Assembly (NCBI GenBank): GCA_005784505.1
Contig: VCAZ01000055.1
Coordinates: forward strand, 2,279,996-2,343,995
Direction: 5' to 3'
DNA: 64,000 nt
DNA from: Bagarius yarrelli
Taxonomy: Eukaryota > Chordata > Actinopteri > Siluriformes > Sisoridae
Below are positions 28,744 through 36,180 of this stretch, in pieces (within the stretch, counting starts at the first letter, position 1; each line of letters starts with the position of its first letter). The position numbers and the translations under genes are program-made. Below the pieces are notes generated by a model. The model was not told where the DNA came from and ran no database searches. It was given only the letters and a program-made list of their open reading frames with translations.

Positions 28744-29250
28744 ACATTTCTGATTAAAAACAAAAACTAAATATAAATATCTTGTATATGAGGAAGGTGG
28801 TAGTTTAGTTATTGAAGTGTTGGACTGCTTATCTGAAGATCATGGGTTCCATTCCCAGCATCACCAAGCTGACACTAATGGGCCCCTGAGCAAGGCCCTT
28901 ACTTAACCTTTAACTGCTCAACTGGATTTAAGTCGCTCTTAAAGATATAACAGATATAAGTCGCTCTGAATTAGAACATCTGCCAAATACCAGAAATGTA
29001 ATTCCATTAATAGGATGTAACAATAGAAGTTGGTTATGGTGAAATGCTGAGAGGTTTGTAGAGGTCCAGAGATACCGGCACACATCATTGCATGACCAAG
29101 AAAACAATTAAGGTTACAGTAAATTTAGTGTACAGTTATTATTTTTTGTTGAAATTCTTGGTATTGTTTCCCGCGGCCCCTTTAAATGATTCCCTTTAAA
29201 TGATCAGGATAATCAGCAATACTTACCACCAGCGCCCAACTGATGGACAT
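1896..29250 (-). CDS. tnfrsf21: TNFRSF21 (death receptor 6), complete six-exon gene
   Basis: Type I membrane receptor of the TNF receptor superfamily; in the family it signals apoptosis and JNK/NF-kB responses through a cytoplasmic death domain. Coding segments on the minus strand are 29250-29227, 21898-21277, 18637-18185, 11138-10873, 3792-3585 and 2125-1896, total 1803 nt, giving 600 residues; human is 655. Every intron is GT/AG and every phase joins (0,1,1,0,1). Predicted layout: signal peptide about 1-20; cysteine-rich region about 50-194 with 18 cysteines; Ser/Thr/Pro stalk; transmembrane helix about 301-319; death domain about 370-450; conserved C-terminal tail ending in HLPDLL. The shorter length comes mainly from the stalk before the membrane. 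The start chosen is the ATG at 29250 (A at -3, directly before a hydrophobic stretch); an in-frame ATG at 29301 would add 17 residues. Identity is from recognised conserved segments, not a search. Confidence 0.96.
2126..3584 (-). other. tnfrsf21: TNFRSF21 intron 5
   Basis: Phase-1 intron of 1459 bases. About a third is a MITE-like copy (2722-3222). The rest is AT-rich sequence with no recognisable feature. Confidence 0.85.
2722..3222 (+). mobile_element. MITE-like family B, copy 1
   Basis: Ends resemble inverted repeats: GGCCGCATTTACAC at the left and the complement of GGCTGAATTTACACTG at the right. Internal blocks (ATTTGACC, ATGTAAACAGACAGATCAG, TGACGTCAACTCAGGTTGACACC, TACATTGGGTTGTTT) recur at 15159-15750 and 63060-63660 in the same orientation. 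No open frame; a non-autonomous DNA transposon is the likely class. Confidence 0.6.
3585..3792 (-). CDS. tnfrsf21: TNFRSF21 exon 5: cytoplasmic linker after death domain
   Basis: Encodes residues 456-524 plus one base. The acceptor is ACACTGCAG|TTTGATC in phase 0; the donor is ACCAAAG|GTATGT. The first third (FDLNKLMISVNVSQDTNPNHK) is divergent. The second part, KGFFIDESEPLLRCDSTSS then SALSRTGSFITK, is nearly invariant in DR6 proteins. The GA-A codon split across the intron gives the EKKDTVLRQV that opens exon 6. Confidence 0.94.
4053..4240 (-). mobile_element. tRNA-derived SINE (family S), partial
   Basis: Minus-strand copy of the SINE whose conserved core reads GGGCCCCTGAGCAAGGCCCT, then a TTGTATAAAAGAGATAAATG block and GTCTGCCAAATGCTGTAAAT. 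The tRNA-like head is replaced by a short GGTGTAACAGTGTAACA duplication. Confidence 0.75.
4335..6370 (-). pseudogene. RTE-type LINE: broken endonuclease and reverse transcriptase
   Basis: Decayed non-LTR retrotransposon read on the minus strand. From 6350 downward: an APE endonuclease start (KVDILCVQETRWKGSKGHSIE, catalytic E of the QET motif present), then VVIDADFNGH, STQVDYILCR and VGESVARQHTMVV. Next come KQKAYDELYTRLETREGEKD and the RT region with VWKCLGEAAVEFLTELF, NYRGIKLISHTMKVWE and MPRKSNTDAIFALRMLMEKY. Several frameshifts and deletions break it into at least six frames; the RT catalytic YADD-type part and most of the C-terminus are lost by deletion around 4450-4540. The 5' end stops near 6370. 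A relative lies at 59796-60712. Clade assignment to RTE is from recognition of the endonuclease type. Confidence 0.85.
7635..7740 (-). mobile_element. SINE remnant
   Basis: Diverged minus-strand fragment containing TCCAGCAGTGGCATCTTAGG, TTGAACTCACGGCC and AGCAGCCCAACAT, the usual B-box and spacer blocks of teleost tRNA SINEs. Confidence 0.5.
8778..9050 (+). mobile_element. Tc1-like transposon end fragment
   Basis: Begins ACAGCAGTGGCCAAAATGAT then TAGAACAC, a terminal sequence seen at the ends of many fish Tc1 elements, followed by A/T-rich internal sequence with no transposase. No matching opposite end was found nearby, so this is a solo or truncated end. Confidence 0.5.
9058..9112 (+). repeat. 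CATC/CTAT tetranucleotide microsatellite
   Basis: About 13 tandem CATC then CTAT units. Confidence 0.95.
10873..11138 (-). CDS. tnfrsf21: TNFRSF21 exon 4: death domain
   Basis: Encodes residues 367-455. The acceptor is TTTACAG|GTGTTGATATC, the donor CCTCAG|GTAAGC, phase 0. The sequence reads GVDILKLVAAQIASQW, then NEREVAAFSKGYSADHERAY, ALQHWTI and VVEKIRGVMED, matching the six-helix death domain of DR6 in order and spacing. This domain recruits death-domain adaptors in the family. There is no stop, frameshift or missing helix. The codon usage is GC-richer than the flanking intron, as expected of a constrained exon. Confidence 0.96.
11385..11545 (-). repeat. Dispersed repeat family A, inverted copy
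   Basis: Reverse complement contains ATTAGTGTCTGATCTCACTA, GGGTCACATGACCCAAT and TTATTATCGGAGGAAGAGTG, matching copies at 36-225 and 27880-28100. Confidence 0.6.
12647..12765 (+). mobile_element. SINE family S, 3' part
   Basis: Contains GGGCCCCTGAGCAAGGCCCT and CATCTGCCAAATGCTGTAAA; the tRNA-like head is missing. Confidence 0.75.
13190..13345 (+). repeat. Teleost dispersed repeat fragment
   Basis: Begins GGGCCCAAGCCATGTAATGG and continues CCTATTGTTTTTCTAAGGAT then TATTAT, followed by CAAACTCTTGAAATTTTCAG. This arrangement is a recurrent non-coding repeat in fish genomes; class unknown to me. Confidence 0.45.
14020..14095 (-). mobile_element. SINE family S remnant
   Basis: Diverged minus-strand core with GGCCTTGCTTAGGGGCCCAG and GGCAACCTGG. 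Confidence 0.5.
14940..15050 (+). repeat. GA-rich purine tract
   Basis: Imperfect GAGA run of about 110 bases on the plus strand. Its complement gives Leu/Ser-rich open frames that are not genes. Confidence 0.85.
15159..15750 (+). mobile_element. MITE-like family B, copy 2
   Basis: Shares with 2722-3222 and 63060-63660 the blocks GGGATTTGACC, GGGATATGAATCGGATTCGT, CATGACCTCAACTTAAGTGG plus ACACCAACAGC, and ATGAGTTGTTTCGCTATG. The longest of the three copies; ends are decayed. Confidence 0.6.
16075..16265 (-). mobile_element. SINE family S, near full length
   Basis: Minus-strand copy from the 3' CATTTACAG end through the GGGCCCCTAAG core to the tRNA-like head (complement of TTAAGGTGTTGGAATACTAA at the right end), with a diverged B box. 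Confidence 0.7.
18185..18637 (-). CDS. tnfrsf21: TNFRSF21 exon 3: stalk, transmembrane helix, juxtamembrane region
   Basis: Encodes residues 216-366 with one base left for the next codon. The acceptor is TTTTTTCCAG, the donor CAGG|GTGAGT. The first part is a low-complexity Ser/Thr/Pro-rich stalk of about 80 residues, poorly conserved and shorter than in mammals. HKHFDINEHLPW precedes a Leu/Val-rich membrane helix (residues about 301-319), then a basic stop-transfer KRSSRVLKK and GPRQDPSSIMEKA, both strongly conserved in the family. The exon ends in EKWIYYSNGQG, the lead into the death domain. Confidence 0.96.
18945..19205 (+). repeat. Degenerate ATCACTCC octamer array
   Basis: About 30 diverged units of the form ATCACTCC, with CTATC and CATCCCT variants. 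Pure tandem repeat with no coding meaning. Confidence 0.8.
19279..20609 (+). mobile_element. Tc1-like DNA transposon with intact inverted repeats
   Basis: Terminal inverted repeats of about 80 bases, nearly identical: left 19279-19360, right 20529-20609, starting ATCATTGTGG and including AAAAAGTGGCATGTCC then AAAATTATTCATACCC. Between them lies a mutated transposase (19517-20528). Total about 1.33 kb, a normal Tc1 size. A clear TA target duplication is not visible. It sits in TNFRSF21 intron 2 on the strand opposite the gene. Confidence 0.92.
19517..20528 (+). pseudogene. Tc1-family transposase, inactivated
   Basis: Would encode about 337 residues. It starts MAKTKELNEDLQLR, then a helix-turn-helix with VPVATVQSIIKKHK, then the DDE catalytic region: SDETKIELFG (first Asp), the HDN segment before PKH (second Asp) and LNPIENLWRELK (Glu), the DD34E arrangement of Tc1. 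Damage: an extra G near 19583 gives a stop after 23 codons; a compensating deletion restores frame near 19601; further indels around 20110 and 20150 and before the second Asp at about 20228; and a TGA replaces a Cys codon after WAKIPVET near 20452. A dead copy; the ends could still be mobilised by a related enzyme, which is inference. Confidence 0.93.
21277..21898 (-). CDS. tnfrsf21: TNFRSF21 exon 2: cysteine-rich ligand-binding region
   Basis: Encodes residues 9-215. The acceptor follows a pyrimidine tract ending TTTTTCAG; the donor is GGGG|GTAAGA, leaving one base in the codon. It finishes the signal peptide, then carries 18 cysteines between residues 50 and 194 with TNFR-type spacing (CDKCPAGTF, CTKCPTGTF, CRKCPRGTFS, NVCGT), enough for three full six-cysteine modules; the family is usually described with four CRDs, the first partial. 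One sequon, NDS, lies near residue 65. The CPPGWGIRK and LEDVRC segments are characteristic of this receptor rather than other TNFRs. Overlapping open frames on both strands are shadows. Confidence 0.95.
21963..22140 (+). mobile_element. SINE family S, near full length
   Basis: tRNA-like part with GGTTTGATTCCCAGTACCAC (B-box region), then GGGCCCCTGAGCAGGGCCCT and the CTGGATAAGAACATCTGCCA 3' block. Confidence 0.8.
22648..22985 (+). mobile_element. tRNA-derived SINE of a second family (HGTGGCTTAGTGG type)
   Basis: Starts GGGGGCAGCACGGTGGCTTA then GTGGTTAGCAC, with B box GCGTTCGATTCC, then TGTGTGGAGTTTGCATGTTC, GTGATGGACTGGAGACCGGT and GGGATAGACTCCAGCAGATC, ending in an AAATAAATAAATGAATG tail. 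This is a widespread teleost SINE. It also produces a spurious 108-residue open frame. Confidence 0.88.
26520..26715 (+). mobile_element. SINE family S, full length
   Basis: Head GGTAGCGCACTGGTTAAAGT (A box), GGTTGGGGTTCATTTGCCAG (diverged B box), core GGGCCCCTGAACAAGGCCCT, tail TCTGCCAACTGTCGTAAATG. Confidence 0.82.
27078..27689 (+). mobile_element. hAT-like non-autonomous transposon
   Basis: Perfect 11-bp terminal inverted repeats TAGGGCTGCAC / GTGCAGCCCTA at 27078-27088 and 27679-27689. Flanking octamers gtataaat (27070-27077) and atatacat (27690-27697) agree at six of eight positions, consistent with the 8-bp target duplication of hAT elements. The end fits the hAT YARNG rule. The 612-bp interior is A/T-rich with no transposase. 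Confidence 0.8.
27880..28100 (+). repeat. Dispersed repeat family A, longest copy
   Basis: Shares CTAAACCCCAGACCTCCT, CTGATCTCACTAATACTAT and GAGATTATTATAGGAGGAAG with copies at 36-225, 11385-11545 and 35293-35395; ends in GGATGTTATAGGTGGGGGTC. Confidence 0.65.
28687..28741 (+). repeat. TA dinucleotide microsatellite
   Basis: About 27 uninterrupted AT units. Confidence 0.97.
28793..29003 (+). mobile_element. SINE family S, full length
   Basis: GGTGGTAGTTTAGTTATTGA head, ATGGGTTCCATTCCCAGCAT B-box region, GGGCCCCTGAGCAAGGCCCT core, ATCTGCCAAATACCAGAAAT tail. Only about 220 bases from TNFRSF21 coding exon 1. Confidence 0.8.
29227..29250 (-). CDS. tnfrsf21: TNFRSF21 coding exon 1: start codon and first half of signal peptide
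   Basis: Eight codons, MSISWALV, ending at a perfect GTAAGT donor at 29226. They join in phase 0 to LLYTLVGDVL in exon 2, which together make a typical signal-peptide hydrophobic core. This exon is far too short to be found by ORF length and was located by reading back from the exon 2 acceptor. The ATG has A at -3. An upstream in-frame ATG at 29301 has T at -3, and its extension is polar (KKITQQQKNAT), so it is less likely. The assignment is inference supported by phase, donor and signal-peptide logic; a transcript would settle it. Confidence 0.82.
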
Positions 29251-29830
29251 TGTTGCGTTTTTCTGTTGTTGTGTAATCTTCTTCAATCCAGTAATATACA
29301 TCAAAATACGGACAGTTTTATCAAAAGGTCACTTGTGTCTGTGATGAAGGTGGAACCTCTCCGGATCACGGCGACCTCCGCATTCTGCAGCCGCTCCTGA
29401 CCGCACCGTTTCTGGCAAGTGCTAGAAACTCCGTTCCCCTTTTTATATTCAGTCTCTGGGAAAAGCTGGAGGTTTGAGTGAGATGGGAAAAGCCTTTCGC
29501 TTGGCGGTGCTGCTGTAATTCCCATCGCGATGATGGATTTGAAGACTGCTGCTCGCTTGGCTTCGTGTTGTTGTGCTGTGTCGCAAAGCGGGTGTGAGCT
29601 GGAGACACACGTCACAGCATCGAAACTCAAGCCGGACTCGGTGTGTTTACACACTGCGCTACAACAGCGCTCTACACCGGAGAAACACACACAGCAACAA
29701 CACACTGTTTACTCCCAAATCCGATTAATTAAAACATCTATTGTATCCTCGAGCTTTTATCAATAAACATGACCGATAATAAGAAAGAAACTCCCGGAGA
29801 TCCTCCGATAAGTGACACAGGTTTTACAGT
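29251..29830 (-). promoter_or_regulatory. tnfrsf21: TNFRSF21 5' leader and likely promoter region
   Basis: Locally CpG-richer DNA (about 29355-29660) directly upstream of coding exon 1 in an otherwise AT-rich, CpG-poor setting. This is what a vertebrate promoter/5' UTR looks like. It includes a 134-codon upstream open frame (29705-29301) whose TGA overlaps the in-frame ATG at 29301. No TATA box is evident and the transcription start is not determined. Confidence 0.55.
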
Positions 29831-29879
29831 ATATTAAGGGTGTAAACGACTTCCCGACAATTATACCGCATCTAATATT

Positions 29880-30960
29880 CCACCTGATTCGTGATTTAGT
29901 GTATTCATGATTCAATGTATGGCTTTAATATTCTATTCAGTGTACAATTCTGTCTTTAAGAATCGATTTATTTAATTTATAATACAGGCTTCAGTATTCC
30001 GTTTGATTCGTGATGTTGTGTATTAGTGATTTAATTTATGGCTTCAGTATTACATTCAGTTTATGATACTGGCTTAAGAATTCGATTCAGTTTATGTTAA
30101 CATGTATTTATTATTTAATTCACGGCTTTAATATTCCATTTAGTTCATGATACTGTCTTCAAGATTCTTTTCAGTTTAACATACCGGCTTTAACATTCCA
30201 TTTGATTCATACTAAATCAAGATTCGATTCAATTCACGACAATATCTCCAGGGTTCGATTTAACGCATGATACCAACTTCAAAATTACATTTGATTCGTA
30301 AAATCATGTATTAATGATTCAATGCTCCACTTGATTTATACGGTTTCAGCATTCGATTCAATTCATGACACCGCTTTTAAGGATTCGATTCAAGTCAATG
30401 AATCTTCGAATCTTCAGGAATTGATTTAATTTATAATAATGTTTTGATGTATTTATGATTTAATTCATGGCAGCAATATTCCGTTTAGCTCATAATATTG
30501 TCTTCTGATTCAATTTAAGATATGATACTGGCATCAGTATTCCATTTGATTCATTCTGGCTCAGGATACAATTCAATTCATGATATCAATATTTGATTTG
30601 ATTCATGATATTCTGTTCAGTTTATCATGTCAGATGGATTATTATTCCATTCCGTTTATCATGTCAACTTTAATATTTCAATTGATTTATTATACTGTTT
30701 TAGAATGTTGTTCAATTCAATTCAAAATATCAACGTTGTATTACTGTCTTCACAATTCATTTATTTACATTACCATCTTAATATTTTTTTTATTTTGGTT
30801 TTTACGAAAACCAGATTTAGGATACTGGCTTCACGTTTCAGTTTGAATCATGATTCTTTATGACTCTAATTCACAATAATATTGATTCAATTCACCTTAC
30901 CAGCTTCATGATTCACAATTTTATCTTCATAATTTGACTTAATTTAGGGAACTGGATTCC
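29880..30960 (+). repeat. Old degenerate tandem array, unit about 30 bp
   Basis: Variants of GATTCATGATACTGGCTTCA plus AGATTCGATTCAATT recur across about 1.1 kb (for example TGATACTGGCTTAAGAATTC, ATGATACTGTCTTCAAGATT, ATGATACTGGCATCAGTATT). The phrase (A/T)ATGATTTAATTCATGGC recurs more sparsely, suggesting a higher-order unit. Copies are heavily diverged. Confidence 0.75.
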
Positions 30961-31782
30961 AGTTTTGTTTATAATACCTGCTTTTGTAATGCTGGCTATA
31001 CTAGCTTTATTATTTGTGTTGATTGTTGTTACATGATTTCAAGATTTAGTTTGATTTACAATATTGGATTGTTCAATTTGTTTCACAATGACAGCTTGTT
31101 TAATCACATTGGCATCACAATATCTACTTATGATACACAATAAGAGATTGAAGATGCGGGTGGCAGTTATTTTTGTGTATCTGTCTTGCATTGTATTGTC
31201 TGTTTGCAGTGTTCTTTTCCTCCGCTGTTTGCATGCACTGCATTTTTGTATTGTCTAGCTTTGTCAAGGTTGCACAAATGTACTTTACGTAAAGATATTA
31301 ATTCACTTTTTTACTATTTATTTCTGTGTTGTATTACGTAGCTCATGTAGCACAATGGATCTGGAGGATCGTTCACTCATTTTGTTGTGTACTGCATCAG
31401 ATTATATAGGTCAAATGACAATAAATCTTATTGGCTCGGTTTAATTTACAATGATTCAACTAAACACTGCAAAACTGTTTTCTAACTGTGTAAAATGAAA
31501 AAAATAATATTACAAATTGCAACATTCAAATATTGACTATTGCTAACAAATTTACTAAAGGTTCACAATAGAAATACTTAAAAAAAAGGTTTTTTAGCTC
31601 ATGTTTTAATGTTTGCTTTTCACACCACATGTAAAGCATGCTAATATAATCTTAAATTTATGCACAAGCTTTTTATATATTATAGGACTTAATAGGGGTG
31701 CACAAAATGCACGTCATTTTTTTTTACTTCGATAAAAGATCAAATAAAATAAGCTTGCTTAATGTTGTTAATCAACCAATCA

Positions 31783-31872
31783 GTTGAGTTCCTGCCCAGC
31801 GTTCCTAGATTGGGTGGGTTCCTGTCCAGTGTAATCAGATTGGTCGAGTTCCCGCTCAGTGTTACCAAATTT
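31783..31872 (-). repeat. Small tandem array, unit about 31 bp (minus orientation)
   Basis: Three diverged units of TTGGTCGAGTTCCCGCTCAG plus TGTTACCA on the plus strand; the same unit occurs inverted at 34575-34710. Confidence 0.6.
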
Positions 31873-32754
31873 GACTTAATCTATTTGGTGACCAACTGAC
31901 CAGCACAACTATATGTGCAAACTGATTCCACAATGTAGTAAACACACGTGAAAAAAATGGCTTTGCCTGCTGTAGATTTATAAATGTCCTTCACTGGAAC
32001 TAAAAGACCTGTCCTGTACTCGAATGTCACTATATAATTTAGAATACATAATAAATATACTTTCATCTAAATGTATTTGGTCTTAACTCATCTCTTTAGT
32101 ACAACAGAACCATGTAAAATTACAGTAATATTAAAACAACTAACCTGTAAAAATAATAAAGAAAAAATAATATATGGTGCTGGTGATTGTGTTGAGAAGC
32201 AGTTACTGTAAATATGAATATGAATACAGCTGAATAAAGCTGGATAAAATGTGTAAACTTAAACTAATATTTTAGTCATCTTTGCTGCTTTCAAGTCTAA
32301 ATGAGCTAAACATTATCTCTGTAAAATATTGTTTTTTGTAGTAAGATGTTTAGGGAACTTCTGGAAGGACACTGTGTCCTGGGGGACTGATACAAAACAA
32401 TAACGCGCTATTGTTGCCTGAGATGGTGAGAACAGAAGTCTACTGAAAGCAAAGATCCTATCTGCCTGCCACTTGCCCCACCCACAGTCATGTGATCTAC
32501 CACAAAATGCATCTTTTGCCAAGGCCACACACACACACACTGCTAACTAAACAAATCCATTGAAAAAAAATTCTGGGTTGTAAATAGCATTGTTGTTTAG
32601 TGTTACGTATCTTTGATGTATATTCTTGAGAACATATCAGAACTTTGTACGTCAAAAGGCAAACTTTTTTGAAGTGACTTTTTCAGATCCCTGAAAGACA
32701 TGCCAGCTCTGAAGAGCAGCTGTAGAACCTTCAGGAAGATGGAGAAGTAGAGAA

Positions 32755-33400
32755 AGGCCCTGTCCCAATACCTGCACTTGCACCCTTGTGCCCCTCATTT
32801 GCATGTTACAGCAGAGGCGTGTGAGCGTGTAGGGTTTTTAATTTTCTGGTAAGCTTCTCCGTTCCTGCCTACTTGTGCCCTTAATGCAAATTTTTTGTGA
32901 GCTCCAAGTAGACTTTGCTTAAGGATATTACCCCAAATCTTTCTGGTGGTGTGACGTTTTAAACCAATGAAGAGGAAAAGCTGAAAAGCAGAGCGCTTTT
33001 GGTGGACCTTTGTGAAGAGTACAACACAGTGAACAAGGATAGAAGCAGAGAGGGTAAAGATATTGGCTAGCACACAGCATTTGTTTTCACAGCATGAGGA
33101 TCTTCCAAGCTCTGGTATTTCCCAACCAACTACAAAGCATAGAGAAAAAAAGATGCTCCAGAGATTTAGTTGGTGTTGGTTTGGTTGGTTGCACTGGACA
33201 ATTTTCGAGCTACTGATCGGATGTTGGGTGACAAACTGCTGCTGCTGCACCACTGCTTCTGTTTCCTTTGATTGCTTTGGATCTGGTATTATCCAACACC
33301 AATTTTCTTGCTTTAGTACCATTAAGCAGAAGTCCATTCATGCCATTTCTAACAGACTGGTAATCCAGATGCCATTTCTAACAGACTGGTCATCCTGATG
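32755..33400. other. Possible DNA-transposon debris
   Basis: Starts CCCTGTCCCAATACCTGCAC and contains a TTGCACCCTTGTGCCCCTC run, reminiscent of fish transposon ends. A 31-bp direct duplication ending in CATTTCTAACAGACTGGT lies at about 33338-33393. A 180-codon minus frame spans it but matches nothing I recognise. Weak call. Confidence 0.25.
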
Positions 33401-33636
33401 GCTCATACCTGAGTACTGTTTATCCAATGTAAAAAACCCTGGATAGTCCTGTCATTGTATGTACTTTGTATGTTATTTACTAGGCCAAAACACTGTTACA
33501 TGACAACGTTTTATGTTTATCTTTAAGTAAACTGGGTAAAAGATAAACTTCTATATATATGTTAACATATCAGTCTGTCTATTTCATAAACCAGTAGCGT
33601 TAGTGTTTAAAGTGTGAAGAATTTCAGAAATCTGCT

Positions 33637-33735
33637 GGGCCCTTAAGCAAGGTCCTTTACTGCTGATTTGCATGAATAAGATAACTGTAAGTGGCTCTGG
33701 ATAAAGGTGACTGTAAAATGCTGTAAATGTAAACG
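33637..33735 (+). mobile_element. SINE family S, 3' fragment
   Basis: Diverged core TGGGCCCTTAAGCAAGGTCC and tail TGACTGTAAAATGCTGTAAA. Confidence 0.6.
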
Positions 33736-34574
33736 ATGCATTGAACAATTGGCCAGCTGAGAATTTTTTTTATCTAATGTTAATCATTCATTAAAATAAA
33801 ATAAATATACAAAATTGTGCCTTTTATTACATTGAGACTGTTTCATAATATAAACTCTAATCCAGTTCAGTCCTCTGGCTGTATTTTATTGTGTTATTGT
33901 TTGTAGTTCTGTCTTCCTCATCTTCATTATCCCAGTTTATCTCTTTCTACATGTGACAATAAAAGACTTGAAGCCGAATACTGACAAATCAGATCTTTGC
34001 TACTCAAATAACAGAGTGACCTCTGCTGGACAAGCGAGACATTCAGCTTGTTCTGGATGTCATTTATTTGAAACATATTTCAGTTTATTGTCTTTAAATA
34101 ACCTATATTGCATTAAATATTGTGTGCTATGAACCAGACATTCCAGAAATATATATTACATCCACCATCTTATAGTGTATACACTAAATATATGTAGCTT
34201 TTTTTTTTTTTAAGGAAAAGTATATACTGTACGTTTACCTATAAAACAGACGAGAGGACGGTTGCCTATTTACTAACATTGTCACTAACGTTGATGCACA
34301 ATATGAAAAAATTTAAACCAATACCAATTTTTATTTTTGTGTATGAAACCATTTATAATTAACTGTAAACTTTATTTAAAATTCAAATCTTTAATTTAAA
34401 AATTACTAAAGTAACACCACATTAAGCATAATAACTGTACTTTAATTTAAAAATTACTAAAGTCGCATGTCTGTAGATTAAACTAAACACCCACCAGTTG
34501 TATCAAAAAGCAGTCCGAATATTATCAACCAGACCAATGCATTTACTTAGTCTGACTTTCTCAAAAGAAGCTCA

Positions 34575-34710
34575 ATTGAGCGGGAACACCGCCCAATCTG
34601 GCAACACTATGCGGGAACTCGACCAATCTGGCAACGCTGAGTGGGAACACCAACCGAAACTGGACCAATCGGGCAACATTGGGTTTAAACCAGCTTGATC
34701 TGGCAACACT
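34575..34710 (+). repeat. Small tandem array, unit about 31 bp (plus orientation)
   Basis: Four to five diverged units of GACCAATCTGGCAACGCTGA plus GYGGGAAC. Inverted relative to 31783-31872. Single partial units also occur near 42908 and 45082. Confidence 0.65.
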
Positions 34711-35292
34711 GGCTACAGTCACCTGCACTCAGAAAGCATTTCAATCGGATTTTATTCATTTATCTAAGCAATAAAAATGACTTGATCAAAAGAAGACCAA
34801 TTGAGCAGAATAGGCCAACCAAACAATTGGCATTTTTTTCCGCTTGACCCGCGTTGCAATCTGCCCAATATGCAGCACACAATTCAACACTCATTTTCAG
34901 CCATATTGCACGTTAATATCCTGCCTCCCTAATTGTCATTATAAACAAAGCCCTCGTTGCATTTCAATTTCTACTATATTTCTTAAGCAATCTATATAAT
35001 TATTAACCTTCTTGATTTATTTTTATATTTTATTGACACCACTGTCACTGTCTCCTCCCCCTCAGCACACAGGCTTGTGGGTATTATTAGCTGAACGAGC
35101 TGAACGTCATAAACCAGATATAATAAATCATATTGCCTACGTATTGGCTACGTAATTTAACATATTGCTATTTAAGACAAATTATTCTGATCTCGATCTA
35201 CTTTTACCCACTGACAGTTATTCTTTACCTCCTTTTCTAAGTCCAGTTTTAACATAAGGTCTATTTTTGCGGTCGGATCAAAAAGTAATTGT

Positions 35293-35395
35293 AGTGGAAA
35301 GACTTTACAGAAAGGTGGAGATTTTTATAGGAGTGAGACAACATCTGGAAGAGGATGATTAAAAAACACAGCTGGATGTGATGGGCAGGAGTCCT
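35293..35395 (+). repeat. Dispersed repeat family A, 3' fragment
   Basis: GTGGAGATTTTTATAGGAGT, CAACATCTGGAAGAGGATGA, ACAGCTGGATGTGATGGGCA match the end of the copy at 27880-28100. Confidence 0.5.
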
Positions 35396-35989
35396 GATAC
35401 TTATGACCACATCATATCTATATTTGTAAATGTGATTTGAGCAGGATTTAATTTGACAATGTACTCAGTGAATCAGTGTCACACCATCAACTCAACCCTC
35501 CACAGTACCAACGGATAAAAGACAGTGAAAGTTCAGCCGAATGAATGAATTACCTGCACACTTCCTTCCACAGTTACAGAAACCAGTGCGAGGTTAATCA
35601 TGTTAATCTAAACATAACTGTGGAGGGTTTAAGAGTGAGAACAGGTCGCAGAACACGCTTTGATTGGAGCAAAAAGTCAAATTTCATGCAAAGCAGTTTA
35701 GCTGCATGGATGAAAGGAGTGTGTAACAATACTGCCTTTTAACTGGCCTCGCTGTAGATCTGCTGCTGGTTTTCTTTATTCTGATTAGACCGAATTATTC
35801 ACACAATTACAAGCCCAGTCGTTTAAAGACGTTTCCCATCGTTTTCACCTCATTTCAACTGGTAAATATAGAAATGTTTACTGATAAATAGAAATATAAG
35901 TAAAGTTGTTTCTCTGTAAGAAGTGCCAGCTGTTTTCTGACTACAGTTTCTTACACACAAAGTGTGAATGCAAAGTTCCTGCTATCTGT

Positions 35990-36180
35990 TTATCAAATGA
36001 CGATGGGTTCTCTGTTGAATCTGGTTTCTCTCAAGGTTTCATCCTATTACCATCTCAGGGAGTTTTTCCTTGTCACCGTTGCCCTGTGCTTGCTCATCAG
36101 GGACAAACTGATTTCTGTTCCATTCATATTGTACAATTATCTTTAATTGTGTAAAGCTGCTTTGAGAGATCTGTCTGTCT
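35990..36180 (+). repeat. Teleost dispersed repeat, partial
   Basis: Contains TCTCAGGGAGTTTTTCCTTG, TTGCTCATCAGGGACAAACT and GTGTAAAGCTGCTTTGAGA, a sequence very common in fish introns and spacers, normally followed by a sentence ending in an A-rich tail. It encodes spurious frames only. Confidence 0.7.

Larger units (their letters stand above)
21899..29226 (-). other. tnfrsf21: TNFRSF21 intron 1
   Basis: Phase-0 intron of 7328 bases inside the signal-peptide coding region. It contains SINEs (21963-22140, 22648-22985, 26520-26715, 28793-29003), a hAT-like element (27078-27689), family A repeat (27880-28100) and a TA run (28687-28741). Stretches starting CTAGGTCTGGGCAGTATGAA (24008) and CTAGGGCTGTGTAAATAT (25136) look like ends of other hAT-like elements. 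Stretches 22986-24007 and 25450-26519 show nothing to me. Confidence 0.8.

Noticed and set aside
29301..29705. 134-codon frame as the N-terminus of TNFRSF21
   Set aside because: It is in a different frame from the exon 1 donor junction and has no signal-peptide character before exon 2; treated as leader sequence with a possible uORF.
32795..33337. 180-codon minus-strand frame
   Set aside because: No recognisable domain, odd composition, and it spans a region with transposon-like debris and a local duplication; not supportable as a gene.
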